From: an uncultured Duncaniella sp.
GTDB lineage: Bacteria > Bacteroidota > Bacteroidia > Bacteroidales > Muribaculaceae
Assembly: GCF_910578445.1 (NCBI RefSeq)
Contig: NZ_CAJTQC010000019.1
Location: forward strand, 1 to 60,344
Length of the DNA stretch: 60,344 nt
Direction of reading: 5' to 3'
Shown here: in pieces, positions 23,717 through 31,545 of the stretch
Position numbering within the stretch: position 1 is the first letter of the stretch
Layout: each line of letters begins with the position of its first letter
Position numbers and translations under genes: made by a program
Notes under the pieces: model-generated
The model's input: only the letters and a program-made list of their open reading frames with translations
Told to the model about the DNA's origin: nothing
Database searches by the model: none

Positions 23717-25366
23717 TCATTTAAGAAGAAAATGGTCTCCGGTCTTTTCGACAATGAGACGATAGAAGTCCTCGGAAAATCCGGGAGATTCCGGAGAGAG
23801 CGGCTTGCCATGAGGATTACGTGCAAAATCGCCATTTTCGTCTATCTTTTTGCGTCCGCCGTCAAGGTATCTGACAAGAAGAAAAAGCGCGAGATCCCTA
23901 TAGGCATCCGTAGCCTCCTTGGCAATCGAAGCACCGTCGGCATTGACACGAGCCTCAAGCGCCTGAATGTCACCGGACTGATACAACTTTAAAAGTTCGG
24001 CCTCGAAATCAGGACGCGTGGCGGTAAACCTGTCTTCAAGCGCACCCTGCACCTTGCGGATGTCATCAATCATAAGATTATATTTACCGTAAGCCTGATT
24101 TGCCACCCAGTTGTTCACCCAGAAATTGGCTGTCGGAGAGAACGTGTAGAGGTCTCCGTTGCCCGGACGCACTTCTTCAGGAACTTCTGTCATCGAACAA
24201 TAGAAAGGCATATAGACAGATGTGTTGGCATCGTCCGTACCGAACCAAAGGACACCGCCTACGGGATCAGGCAAATCGGCACGGCTTTGGCTGACAAAAT
24301 GCCATGCTGTCTGTTGGGTTGCGACAGGGCGCTCATGGGTATATTTCTTACCATCGACCTCATAGCGCATCGGACGGTTGCGCTGAGGAGCTTTATAAGG
24401 ACCAGCCCCCGGATCGGAAGTCATTTCGTAAGGCGTATCCTCGTAGTGGTCTCTCATGCGGGCCTGCATATCCTGAAGCGACAGTTTGCGGTCGGGTATG
24501 ATGAAAAGAGGCATCGGCTCGTCGCTTTCGGCATTCACCCACTTAAACCAAGCCTTATCCTCCTCCGAGGAGGCGAAACGACGGAAGAAGCTCCATACAC
24601 GGGCATCGCACGAGCGGCGCTTGGCTGCATCGTGGTTTTCAAAAGCGTCAGCAAACGAAAAATCCTTGTCCTTGCCGGAGAAATAACCGCGCCTGCGGGC
24701 AAACGGAATAAGGTCCTTGGCATACATCACATTTTCGGTGTCTTTATAGTCCACCTTGCGGATACGCGGCTCATTGGCGTGGGCGCAGATGGCATTGTCA
24801 GGGACACGCACCGCAATCCACACCGCACCTTTCTCCGCACCTTTGCCAATCATCTCCATGATCCAAGCCTCATTCTTGTCAGCGATGGAAAAAGTCTCGC
24901 CGGTGCTGGCATAACCGTATTTCTCCACCAGATCAGCCATTGTCCTGATAGCTTCGCGGGCAGTCTTGCAACGTTCGAGAGTTATATAGATGAGTGATCC
25001 ATAGTCAAGCATGGAAACGCCGGTGGTATCTGCAAGCTCATGATGACCGGTCCATGTGGTCTCGCCTATCACAAGCTGGTGTTCATTCATATTTCCGACA
25101 ACATTGTAGGTCTCCGAAGCCTGTGGAATCTCGCCTCGAGGACTGTTGTCGCCCCAGTCGATCACCTGCCGCATAGTACCGGGCGCATGCTTGCCGCGCG
25201 GAGAATGGAAAAGATCGCCGAAACGTGTGTAGGAATCGTCGGCATAGGTAACCATGACCGAGCCGTCGGTCGTAGCTTTACGGCCTGCAATGAAATTAGT
25301 GCAGGCAAAGGCCGCAAGATTGCAGCAGAAAGCTGAAAACAGAATTGTAGTCCGGTGAAGTTTCAT
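23717..25366 (-). CDS. C69 family dipeptidase
   Basis: A 549-residue secreted Ntn-hydrolase peptidase of the PepD/C69 family, which cleaves dipeptides. The signal peptide (about 1-21) ends directly before Cys22 of ACTNFIAG, the expected N-terminal nucleophile after processing. The acyl-binding and catalytic region continues with GRKATTDGSVMVTYADDS and NVVGNMNEHQLVIGETTW. The enzyme would act in the periplasm or at the surface. It is the last gene of a probable pth-S4-C69 unit, 35 bases after the S4 gene. Confidence 0.93.
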   Translation of the reverse strand: MKLHRTTILFSAFCCNLAAFACTNFIAGRKATTDGSVMVTYADDSYTRFGDLFHSPRGKHAPGTMRQVIDWGDNSPRGEIPQASETYNVVGNMNEHQLVIGETTWTGHHELADTTGVSMLDYGSLIYITLERCKTAREAIRTMADLVEKYGYASTGETFSIADKNEAWIMEMIGKGAEKGAVWIAVRVPDNAICAHANEPRIRKVDYKDTENVMYAKDLIPFARRRGYFSGKDKDFSFADAFENHDAAKRRSCDARVWSFFRRFASSEEDKAWFKWVNAESDEPMPLFIIPDRKLSLQDMQARMRDHYEDTPYEMTSDPGAGPYKAPQRNRPMRYEVDGKKYTHERPVATQQTAWHFVSQSRADLPDPVGGVLWFGTDDANTSVYMPFYCSMTEVPEEVRPGNGDLYTFSPTANFWVNNWVANQAYGKYNLMIDDIRKVQGALEDRFTATRPDFEAELLKLYQSGDIQALEARVNADGASIAKEATDAYRDLALFLLVRYLDGGRKKIDENGDFARNPHGKPLSPESPGFSEDFYRLIVEKTGDHFLLK

Positions 25367-25401
25367 AACTAAGGATAATATCGGTAAAAGAATGATAGAT
25401 T

Positions 25402-25824
25402 TTATTCGTCATCCTCATCATCGAGGAAATCCATGTCCCATCCGTCAGACATAGACTCGGTAAACTGGGCGAGATCGCGCCCCTCGCGCTTCGTAGGACG
25501 GCCAAGCCCCTTGCGACGGTCGATAAAACCGGAAATCTTAACGACCTCAAGCAAATCAAGCTCACTCTTAGGAGTAATATTCACCATATACTCGGGCACA
25601 AGTTTTGCGCCGAGACGGTTTTGCGCCAACGCAAGAACCCTGAATGAATAAGTCACCGGTGGTTTACGTACATTCACGACATCGCCAACCTTGATTGTGC
25701 GCGACGGCTTGGCGACGGTGTTGCCTATAAAAACACGCCCTTTCTTGCAGGCCTCTGTAGCCACCGTACGCGTCTTGAACACACGCATGGCCCACAGCCA
25801 CTTGTCAACTCTTACTTCATTCAT
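25402..25824 (-). CDS. S4 domain RNA-binding protein (Hsp15-like)
   Basis: A 140-residue protein with an N-terminal S4 domain: VRVDKWLWAMRVFKTRTVATEACKKGRV...VKPSRTIKVGDVV. In E. coli the similar Hsp15 binds stalled 50S subunits carrying peptidyl-tRNA. The location next to pth, which acts on peptidyl-tRNA, fits that role. The C-terminal tail is acidic, ending in a run of Asp and Glu. It starts seven bases after the pth stop, so co-transcription is likely. Confidence 0.9.
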   Translation of the reverse strand: MNEVRVDKWLWAMRVFKTRTVATEACKKGRVFIGNTVAKPSRTIKVGDVVNVRKPPVTYSFRVLALAQNRLGAKLVPEYMVNITPKSELDLLEVVKISGFIDRRKGLGRPTKREGRDLAQFTESMSDGWDMDFLDDEDDE

Positions 25825-25831
25825 ACTCCTG

Positions 25832-26395
25832 TTATTTATTATTATAGGTATTCATGGCAGTCTGAATGCCTGCGAGGCAAAAAGTCTTGATGGCATCGAC
25901 CGCGAGTTCGATACGCGCCCCCATAGCCTTCTCCTCCTCGTCAGAAAAACGTCCGAGCACATAGTCAATCTGTGTGCCTCGCGGGAAGTCATTGCCGATG
26001 CCGAATTTAAGGCGGGGATAGTCCTGAGTCCCGAGCATCTGCGCGATATTCTTCAATCCGTTATGTCCGGCATCGCTTCCTCGCGGCTTGATGCGGATTG
26101 CACCGAAAGGCAGGGCACAGTCATCCACTATGACCAGAATCTGTCCATTTTCAATTCCCTCCTTTTCCTTCCAGTATCTCACGGCATTGCCTGAAAGATT
26201 CATATATGTCGACGGTTTCAGAATCACAAGCTGGGCATTCTTCACCCTCATTCGGGCAATATCGCCATAGCGCTCCGTAGAGAATGTCGCACCTCCGCTC
26301 TCGGCAAGGGCATCAGCAATCCTGAACCCGGCATTATGACGGGTCATCGCATACTCCGCACCGATGTTTCCAAGACCGACAATTAGATATTTCAT
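25832..26395 (-). CDS. pth: Aminoacyl-tRNA hydrolase (peptidyl-tRNA hydrolase)
   Basis: Releases peptides from peptidyl-tRNA that dropped off ribosomes. The 187-residue protein has KYLIVGLGNIGAEYAMTRHNAGF with the catalytic His, the LKPSTYMNLSG block, VIVDDCALPFG with the catalytic Asp, and RGSDAGHNGLKNI. Length is normal. It is downstream of rplY, the usual arrangement in this phylum, but separated by a terminator. Confidence 0.97.
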   Translation of the reverse strand: MKYLIVGLGNIGAEYAMTRHNAGFRIADALAESGGATFSTERYGDIARMRVKNAQLVILKPSTYMNLSGNAVRYWKEKEGIENGQILVIVDDCALPFGAIRIKPRGSDAGHNGLKNIAQMLGTQDYPRLKFGIGNDFPRGTQIDYVLGRFSDEEEKAMGARIELAVDAIKTFCLAGIQTAMNTYNNK

Positions 26396-26461
26396 ATTTG
26401 TAGATTTTTCTATTTATTTCCAAAGGCATGATGACTGCCTAAGCGGCAATTTTCGGATAAT

Positions 26462-26524
26462 AAAAAAACGACAGATCTTCTCAGCCAGCATGCAATAATG
26501 TGAACAATGAGAAAATCTGTCGTT
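26462..26524 (-). terminator. Rho-independent terminator of rplY
   Basis: A 16-bp stem with one mismatch, formed by about 26468-26483 and 26508-26523, with a 24-base loop. On the minus strand it is followed directly by TTTTTTT (26468-26462). It lies 22 bases past the rplY stop. Confidence 0.8.
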
Positions 26525-26546
26525 ATGACTATTCTAAGCCGTCTGC

Positions 26547-27197
26547 TTATGAATTTGCGTTGGCCTGAGCACCACGGGCAGCACGAGTGAGCTGAACGGC
26601 GCAGACAACAGCGTTCTTGGCATTCATAAGTTCAAGACCTTCGAAGTGGAGTTCGCCAATCTGGAGGGTCTTGCCGAGGCCGAGGTGGTCAACATTGATG
26701 ACAACACGTTCGGGGATTTCAGTGTAGACAGCCTTAACGCGGATTTTCTTCATTGAAAGAGTGAGCTTACCACCGGCCTTAACACCTTCTGCATGGCCTT
26801 CGAGCTTAACGGGAACTTCGATAGCAACAGGCTTCTTGTCGTTAACTTCGAGAAGGTCGATGTGCATGATGGTGTCCTTTACAGGATGGAACTGAATATC
26901 TTTGAGGACTGCCATACGGGTTTCACCGTTAACGGTAAGTTCGATAGCGTAGATATCGGGAGTGTACACGAGCTTGCGCACAGCGTCCTGTGAAACTACG
27001 AGGTCAGTTGTGATGAGACCCTTGCCGTTGCCGATTTCAACGATTTTTTCACCAGCCTTGAGCTCCTTGTCATAAGGAAGAGTGATGATTTCGCCACCAT
27101 TGAGCACTACGGGAATCTTGTTTTCCTTGCGGATGGCCTTGGCAGCCTTCTTGCCGAGATCGGTACGGGGTTCGGCGGTCAGTTGAAATGTCTTCAT
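26547..27197 (-). CDS. rplY: 50S ribosomal protein L25/general stress protein Ctc
   Basis: The 5S rRNA-binding bL25 in its long, two-domain Ctc form. The N-terminal L25 domain runs from MKTFQLTAEPRTDLGKKAAK to about 95 (VLKDIQFHPVKDTIMHID), then the TL5/Ctc C-terminal beta domain, and an Ala-rich tail (RGAQANANS). At 216 residues it matches other Bacteroidales homologues. Transcription starts upstream near 27287 and stops at a strong terminator. Confidence 0.96.
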   Translation of the reverse strand: MKTFQLTAEPRTDLGKKAAKAIRKENKIPVVLNGGEIITLPYDKELKAGEKIVEIGNGKGLITTDLVVSQDAVRKLVYTPDIYAIELTVNGETRMAVLKDIQFHPVKDTIMHIDLLEVNDKKPVAIEVPVKLEGHAEGVKAGGKLTLSMKKIRVKAVYTEIPERVVINVDHLGLGKTLQIGELHFEGLELMNAKNAVVCAVQLTRAARGAQANANS

Positions 27198-27293
27198 TTC
27201 TGATTGGGTTGTTTTAAATTGTGTTACTAAAAATTAAGTTGTAATTTGAATTGCTCTTAATTTCCCATCACACGGGATGCTAAAAAGCGACTG

Positions 27294-27301
27294 CAAAGTT
27301 A
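27294..27301 (-). promoter_or_regulatory. -7 element of the rplY promoter
   Basis: Minus strand TAACTTTG, an exact -7 element, about 90 bases before the rplY ATG. The -33 region is weak. Confidence 0.55.
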
Positions 27302-27389
27302 CAAATTTTTCGCACCAAACAGCCATTGCATTCACAAACTTTAACTAAAATTACATTCCCGACAGAGTTTTATATTCCATCCTTTCGCT

Positions 27390-27397
27390 TACCTTTG
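27390..27397 (+). promoter_or_regulatory. -7 element of the 27451 lipoprotein gene
   Basis: TACCTTTG is an exact -7 element 53 bases before the ATG. The -33 region (TTTTAT) is only approximate. Confidence 0.6.
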
Positions 27398-27450
27398 CAA
27401 ACCATAGTTCCAACAACAAGAATAGCAACACAAAAATAACCTTGCCAACA

Positions 27451-27909
27451 ATGAAAAAGATTTCAAAAGCAACGATATACCTTCTTGCCATAATCGCATT
27501 GCCTTTGTTCCTTACATCATGCGAAGATGACGACAACATCGAAAACGATATATATTACAACCTCACTTCCACGACATGGTATGCAGAAGCCGGCGGATTC
27601 TACCCCGACGGACAGGAATATTATTCGTCGGACTACTGGGATTTCTATGGCGACGGCACAGGTGTCTGGGAAAGCTATTACGAGGACGACATATATGGCA
27701 CACAGCAACAGACCCGTTACTTCCAATGGGATTTCTCGCCGTATGATCCGACCGTTATCCATCTGTACATTCAAGGTGTCGGACACGAATATTGGGCTAT
27801 CGACCAGCTTTCGCCATTCAAATTCTCCTCCTATGTCACCACATATGACCCCTACTATTATCCCGATGCCGAATACAGCTATCAGACACTCTACTCCCTA
27901 TCCAACTGA
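27451..27909 (+). CDS. Predicted lipoprotein rich in Tyr and Asp
   Basis: A 152-residue protein with a lipoprotein signal (MKKISKATIYLLAIIALPL) and lipobox LTSC at Cys24, followed by the acidic EDDD often seen in Bacteroidota lipoproteins that reach the cell surface. The mature part is unusually rich in aromatic residues and Asp, with several Y-Y or Y-D pairs and a lipocalin-like strand pattern (W-x-F-x-G-D-G-T-G-V-W). No family is recognised with confidence. It is a single-gene unit with its own promoter and terminator. Confidence 0.82.
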   Translation: MKKISKATIYLLAIIALPLFLTSCEDDDNIENDIYYNLTSTTWYAEAGGFYPDGQEYYSSDYWDFYGDGTGVWESYYEDDIYGTQQQTRYFQWDFSPYDPTVIHLYIQGVGHEYWAIDQLSPFKFSSYVTTYDPYYYPDAEYSYQTLYSLSN

Positions 27910-27926
27910 TATTACTACATAACAAA

Positions 27927-27976
27927 ATACGGCCGCTATCCATGTCACTCTGACTTGAATAGCGGCTGTATTTTTA
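27927..27976. terminator. terminator between convergent genes
   Basis: A 13-bp stem (27927-27939 with 27959-27971) with one G-T wobble, followed on the plus strand by TTTTTAG. The minus strand reads GTATTTTGTT after the stem, so it may also serve the phosphatase gene. Confidence 0.8.
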
Positions 27977-27992
27977 GCATTGTCTGTTTCTC

Positions 27993-29291
27993 TTAAGGAA
28001 TATCCTCATATGCCTTCAATGCCTGTTCGAATCTTGATGCCACATCCGACATCTTATATAGGCCATCGGCATTTTTCGACAATCCTTTGAACGACAGAGG
28101 ATAAATCTGCGGAGGATTATTAAGGTCGAGTAGCTCCATGTCGCGAAGCTGGTCCACCGACTGATAAACTATATTTATATCCGCATATTCTTCACCGTCA
28201 GGACCGACAAATTTCTCAATCACGAGCTTCGATCCGATCGGCGTTTTCTTTTCAATAGCCTCCGGCAACTCATATTCCTCTATTCCAAGGGCGGTGGCCA
28301 CGCTCGAAAGATTGCTGTCATGTCCGACAAGGAAGGTGAATTTGCGGTCGGGCGAACGCAATTCGTCATACATATACCTGATCAGAGGATTTGCCACATT
28401 GACCGCCACTATCGGAGCGGTGAACAATACGTCCTGATACGTATCCTTGACATGGGCGAGTTTAGCCCAGTCCTCGCGGGTGAGATTGTGGCCGAATGCA
28501 GCCTTCATGCTGTCAGGTTCTTCGTAATACTGAAGTATAAACGCATCACTCGCCGAATTGAGTTCCTTGAGAGCCGATCCGGATTTCATCGAAGGTTCAG
28601 CCCATTTTTCAAGCACGATTTCTGTATTGTAATTGTCAAGAGCCTTCAGTTTCGGATCATCGCTTTTTGCCATAGGCGAATCACTGACATCGAGCACTTC
28701 GGTCATCAGAGCATAATCGGGAGCGATAGCCTCATTAATGCCTACTATCCCCTTTTCTCCACCCATAGCGTTTATCTGCTCCATAGCCACCTTGACAAAT
28801 TCAGGGCTGACTTTTGTCAGCTGCGGATTGAAAAGCGGATCCATCTTGCTTGGAGTATAGCGATGATTGACCCTTATCCCGCCAACAGGCATAAAACCGG
28901 AGGAGAAATACTGGGCGGTGGCAATGCAGCGCTGCATGGAGTTTGCTATCACGTTTATATCATCGGCCGTTGGGACATAGTTTTCAGGAAACATGCCGGC
29001 GTCAACAAGCCATTTACGGAAATATTGCCCCATCATTGTCTCAAGCACACCACCGCGCGAGGTGAGTTCGCTTTTACCTGCGCTCCATTCAGTCCACTTG
29101 TGTGGAGTCATGCGTCCGAGATCACTCTTGCTGTCCGACAATGGAGAGCGGATGTTGTGACGGCTCAACACGACAGCTTCTTTAAGCTGATATTTGTCTT
29201 TGAATTCTTTGCTGCGCTGAGTCTGGGCAGAAATCACGCCGGGAACACCAAGCAGCATCAATGCGATGACTGATGAAAATAAATTTTTCAT
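27993..29291 (-). CDS. Secreted histidine-type (acid) phosphatase
   Basis: Histidine phosphatase superfamily, clade 2, the group of acid phosphatases, phytases and MINPP. The 432-residue protein has a signal peptide ending near VISAQ. The catalytic motif reads RHNIRSP at 44-50, with Asn in place of the Gly of the usual RHGxRxP; His45 should be the phosphorylated residue. The partner motif is VGHDSNLSS, with a catalytic His-Asp. The substrate is unknown. The start at 29291 is chosen because the longer frame from 29465 runs upstream of the promoter. It lies downstream of the TonB receptor pair but has its own promoter. Confidence 0.9.
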   Translation of the reverse strand: MKNLFSSVIALMLLGVPGVISAQTQRSKEFKDKYQLKEAVVLSRHNIRSPLSDSKSDLGRMTPHKWTEWSAGKSELTSRGGVLETMMGQYFRKWLVDAGMFPENYVPTADDINVIANSMQRCIATAQYFSSGFMPVGGIRVNHRYTPSKMDPLFNPQLTKVSPEFVKVAMEQINAMGGEKGIVGINEAIAPDYALMTEVLDVSDSPMAKSDDPKLKALDNYNTEIVLEKWAEPSMKSGSALKELNSASDAFILQYYEEPDSMKAAFGHNLTREDWAKLAHVKDTYQDVLFTAPIVAVNVANPLIRYMYDELRSPDRKFTFLVGHDSNLSSVATALGIEEYELPEAIEKKTPIGSKLVIEKFVGPDGEEYADINIVYQSVDQLRDMELLDLNNPPQIYPLSFKGLSKNADGLYKMSDVASRFEQALKAYEDIP

Positions 29292-29410
29292 AATGAACAG
29301 ATTTTGATAAGAAGATTGTTGTTTCCAAAGAAATTCTTCAAATACAACTATCAAACTAACAAGAGAAATCTGACAATGGTTCGCCAAAAGCGTATAAAAG
29401 TTAAGAAAAA

Positions 29411-29418
29411 CAAAGGTA
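29411..29418 (-). promoter_or_regulatory. -7 element of the phosphatase gene
   Basis: Minus strand TACCTTTG, an exact -7 element; no clear -33. The predicted leader is about 110 bases. Confidence 0.55.
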
Positions 29419-29420
29419 TC

Positions 29421-29463
29421 ATAAAAACAGACGGTGCGTTCCGCATAGCGGTCACGCACCGTC
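29421..29463 (-). terminator. Rho-independent terminator of the receptor-lipoprotein operon
   Basis: A perfect 10-bp stem GACGGTGCGT / ACGCACCGTC (29430-29439 with 29454-29463) with a 14-base loop, followed on the minus strand by TGTTTTTATG. It lies about 60 bases past the lipoprotein stop. Confidence 0.8.
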
Positions 29464-29525
29464 ATTTATCGTAGACCCGAAGACCAATCCGACAAAGCTA
29501 TCAGACTCCGGGCCGGGTTGACTGA

Positions 29526-31517
29526 TTATTCACCAAGGATGTAGAGGCTCGGGCAAACATCGTTAGCTCCCAGTGACTCGTAGACACCGAAGCTGCCATA
29601 GTTGCTTGAGTATGCCATCACGCGGTTGTTGCCAACGTTCTTTATCGACCATGTACCGTCGCCGTTGGGAGTGGCTGTCCAGAGATACTGGTCTGCAATC
29701 TTACCACCATCAATGGTCGGGGCAGCCGAAAGATTGGCGCTTGAATAAGTGCCAGACATGTAAAGGTAACGTCCGTTTGAATCACGGAGGAGGAACTGTC
29801 CGTCAGGCGCTTGAGTCACGTTCTTATCATCGTCTTCATACGATGCGGCGAAGGTGAAGCCATTGACATCGCTCTTCTCTACAATCTGACCGCCGGAAAT
29901 CGTGATTGACGAAGTCTGGAGATAGCCGTAATTGCTGCTCTTGTTCACGGGTACAGCACAGATGTCTCCAGAGACAAGCAGATATGTGCGGTCGCGGATA
30001 ATCTCGGCCTCATTAAATTCAGAGAAGATAGCCTTTCCGACATACTTGACAAACGACCATACATTGTCCTTCTTCTGGAAACGTCCGGTTACTGTTTCAA
30101 GACCATTGTTGTTGAGAGTCCACTTAGTACCGTCGAAAACGAAGAGGTCGGCCTTTGTGCCGTTATAGACCACATATTCCTGAGCTCCACTCAGAGCATA
30201 CGGAAGTTTGTTGCGGAGATAGAGCGGGATGAAGATTTCAGGGTCAGTCAGCTTATTGTTGCTGAAGCCCATAGCTGTATAATCGGCAGGATTGAGGACT
30301 ACCACTCCTTCAGCCACGGCCCATTTGCTGCCATTGTAGGCATAAACTGCGTTTTTGGCTTCAGTGGGGACTTCCGCTGCGACAGCACGGCTGCTGCGTG
30401 AGCTCTGGCCGCCATCCTGCAACTTGAGATTCTTCAGCTCCCATGTTCCTGCGCTCTGCTCGGTGCTCTTATAGCAGAAACCGATCTGAACAGTCTTTCC
30501 GTTATAAGCCGAGAGATCAATATCGCCGGTAGGATAGAATGTATAGCTGTCATTGGCAGGAATCTCTTTTGCGGTAAGCTGATTCCATGAACCACCCTTA
30601 ACACGAACCCACACAGTGGCTTCATTCTTGGCTTCTTCAAGAGAACCGAACTTATTCCATGCCTGCTCGAACGACAGGACAGCATTGGCCTTAGCTGAAA
30701 GCGCTACTTCTGGCGAGATTACCCAACCTTCGGAAACGCGGCATGCCTTATTTACAAATCCGCTTGCCTTAAGATAGGAATCGTCCTTGTATGTGTCATG
30801 TTTCCATACATAGGTAGACCCTTCAGGTATTATCACATTCTCGATGGTAAAATCGCCGAAACCTTCAGCAAAGGTCTCATCGATATATACTTTCGGGCCT
30901 TCATCGGAAATATTGCCAAAAACAGGATTGGTCGAAGCTTCTTCATAGCTGACAACCGCATAGGTATCCGCATCAACATCGGGCAGGGCCACGGCAAGGA
31001 TAGCGGGAAGATTAGACGCGGCAGGAGCGACAGGAGCAAAACCCTTGATGTAATTTTCATCGCTGCCCCATACGGTCTTATAGTCGGCAGCTGTCACCGT
31101 GTAGGTCTTTGCTCCGGCAAGGGCCGTGAGTTCGGCAGGAACCTCAGATGCTTCCTGATATGTTATGTCGACCACCGAACCGTTTGACGCAAGATAGTAG
31201 GGGAACGACGAGGTGTCAAGAAAACCCGGAAGAGCGACCTGAGCGGGATAGATGCCAAACTTGTCAAAATAAAGCTTTGTACCGATGGCTTTGGCAGCAG
31301 CCTTTTCTTCATCAGTCGTAGCCTTTCCCTGCATTATGGAAGCGATCGAGGAATAGTCGGCAGCAGTGAGCGCGTAAGTACCCTCGACAGCATCGTCATA
31401 GTCGACACCACCTTCGAAGCCATCGAGATAGTGGTCGTTCCAGCTATTTTCGCTGCAGCTTGCCAGACCCATAGCGAGAGAGCCGACAATGAAGGCGTTA
31501 AAAATATTCTTATTCAT
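29526..31517 (-). CDS. Surface-type lipoprotein with choice-of-anchor-J-like domain
   Basis: A 663-residue lipoprotein with lipobox LASC (Cys21). The N-terminal third has two repeats of a short helical or strand motif (YALTAADYSSI and YTVTAADYKTV). A central beta-sandwich at about 210-370 (FGDFTIENV...GWVISPEVAL...VWVRVKGGSW...IQIGF-type strands) resembles choice-of-anchor-J modules, which bind carbohydrates or act as adhesion units. The C-terminal part again repeats strand patterns. It follows the TonB receptor by 28 bases, taking the place SusD holds in other systems, so it is probably the receptor's surface partner (inference). Confidence 0.82.
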   Translation of the reverse strand: MNKNIFNAFIVGSLAMGLASCSENSWNDHYLDGFEGGVDYDDAVEGTYALTAADYSSIASIMQGKATTDEEKAAAKAIGTKLYFDKFGIYPAQVALPGFLDTSSFPYYLASNGSVVDITYQEASEVPAELTALAGAKTYTVTAADYKTVWGSDENYIKGFAPVAPAASNLPAILAVALPDVDADTYAVVSYEEASTNPVFGNISDEGPKVYIDETFAEGFGDFTIENVIIPEGSTYVWKHDTYKDDSYLKASGFVNKACRVSEGWVISPEVALSAKANAVLSFEQAWNKFGSLEEAKNEATVWVRVKGGSWNQLTAKEIPANDSYTFYPTGDIDLSAYNGKTVQIGFCYKSTEQSAGTWELKNLKLQDGGQSSRSSRAVAAEVPTEAKNAVYAYNGSKWAVAEGVVVLNPADYTAMGFSNNKLTDPEIFIPLYLRNKLPYALSGAQEYVVYNGTKADLFVFDGTKWTLNNNGLETVTGRFQKKDNVWSFVKYVGKAIFSEFNEAEIIRDRTYLLVSGDICAVPVNKSSNYGYLQTSSITISGGQIVEKSDVNGFTFAASYEDDDKNVTQAPDGQFLLRDSNGRYLYMSGTYSSANLSAAPTIDGGKIADQYLWTATPNGDGTWSIKNVGNNRVMAYSSNYGSFGVYESLGANDVCPSLYILGE

Positions 31518-31545
31518 GTCTGTTGTTTATGAGTATGGTGCTTGA

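Noticed and set aside
28320..29273. 317-codon open frame opposite the histidine phosphatase
   Set aside because: Shadow frame; the minus strand has signal peptide, catalytic motifs, promoter and terminator.
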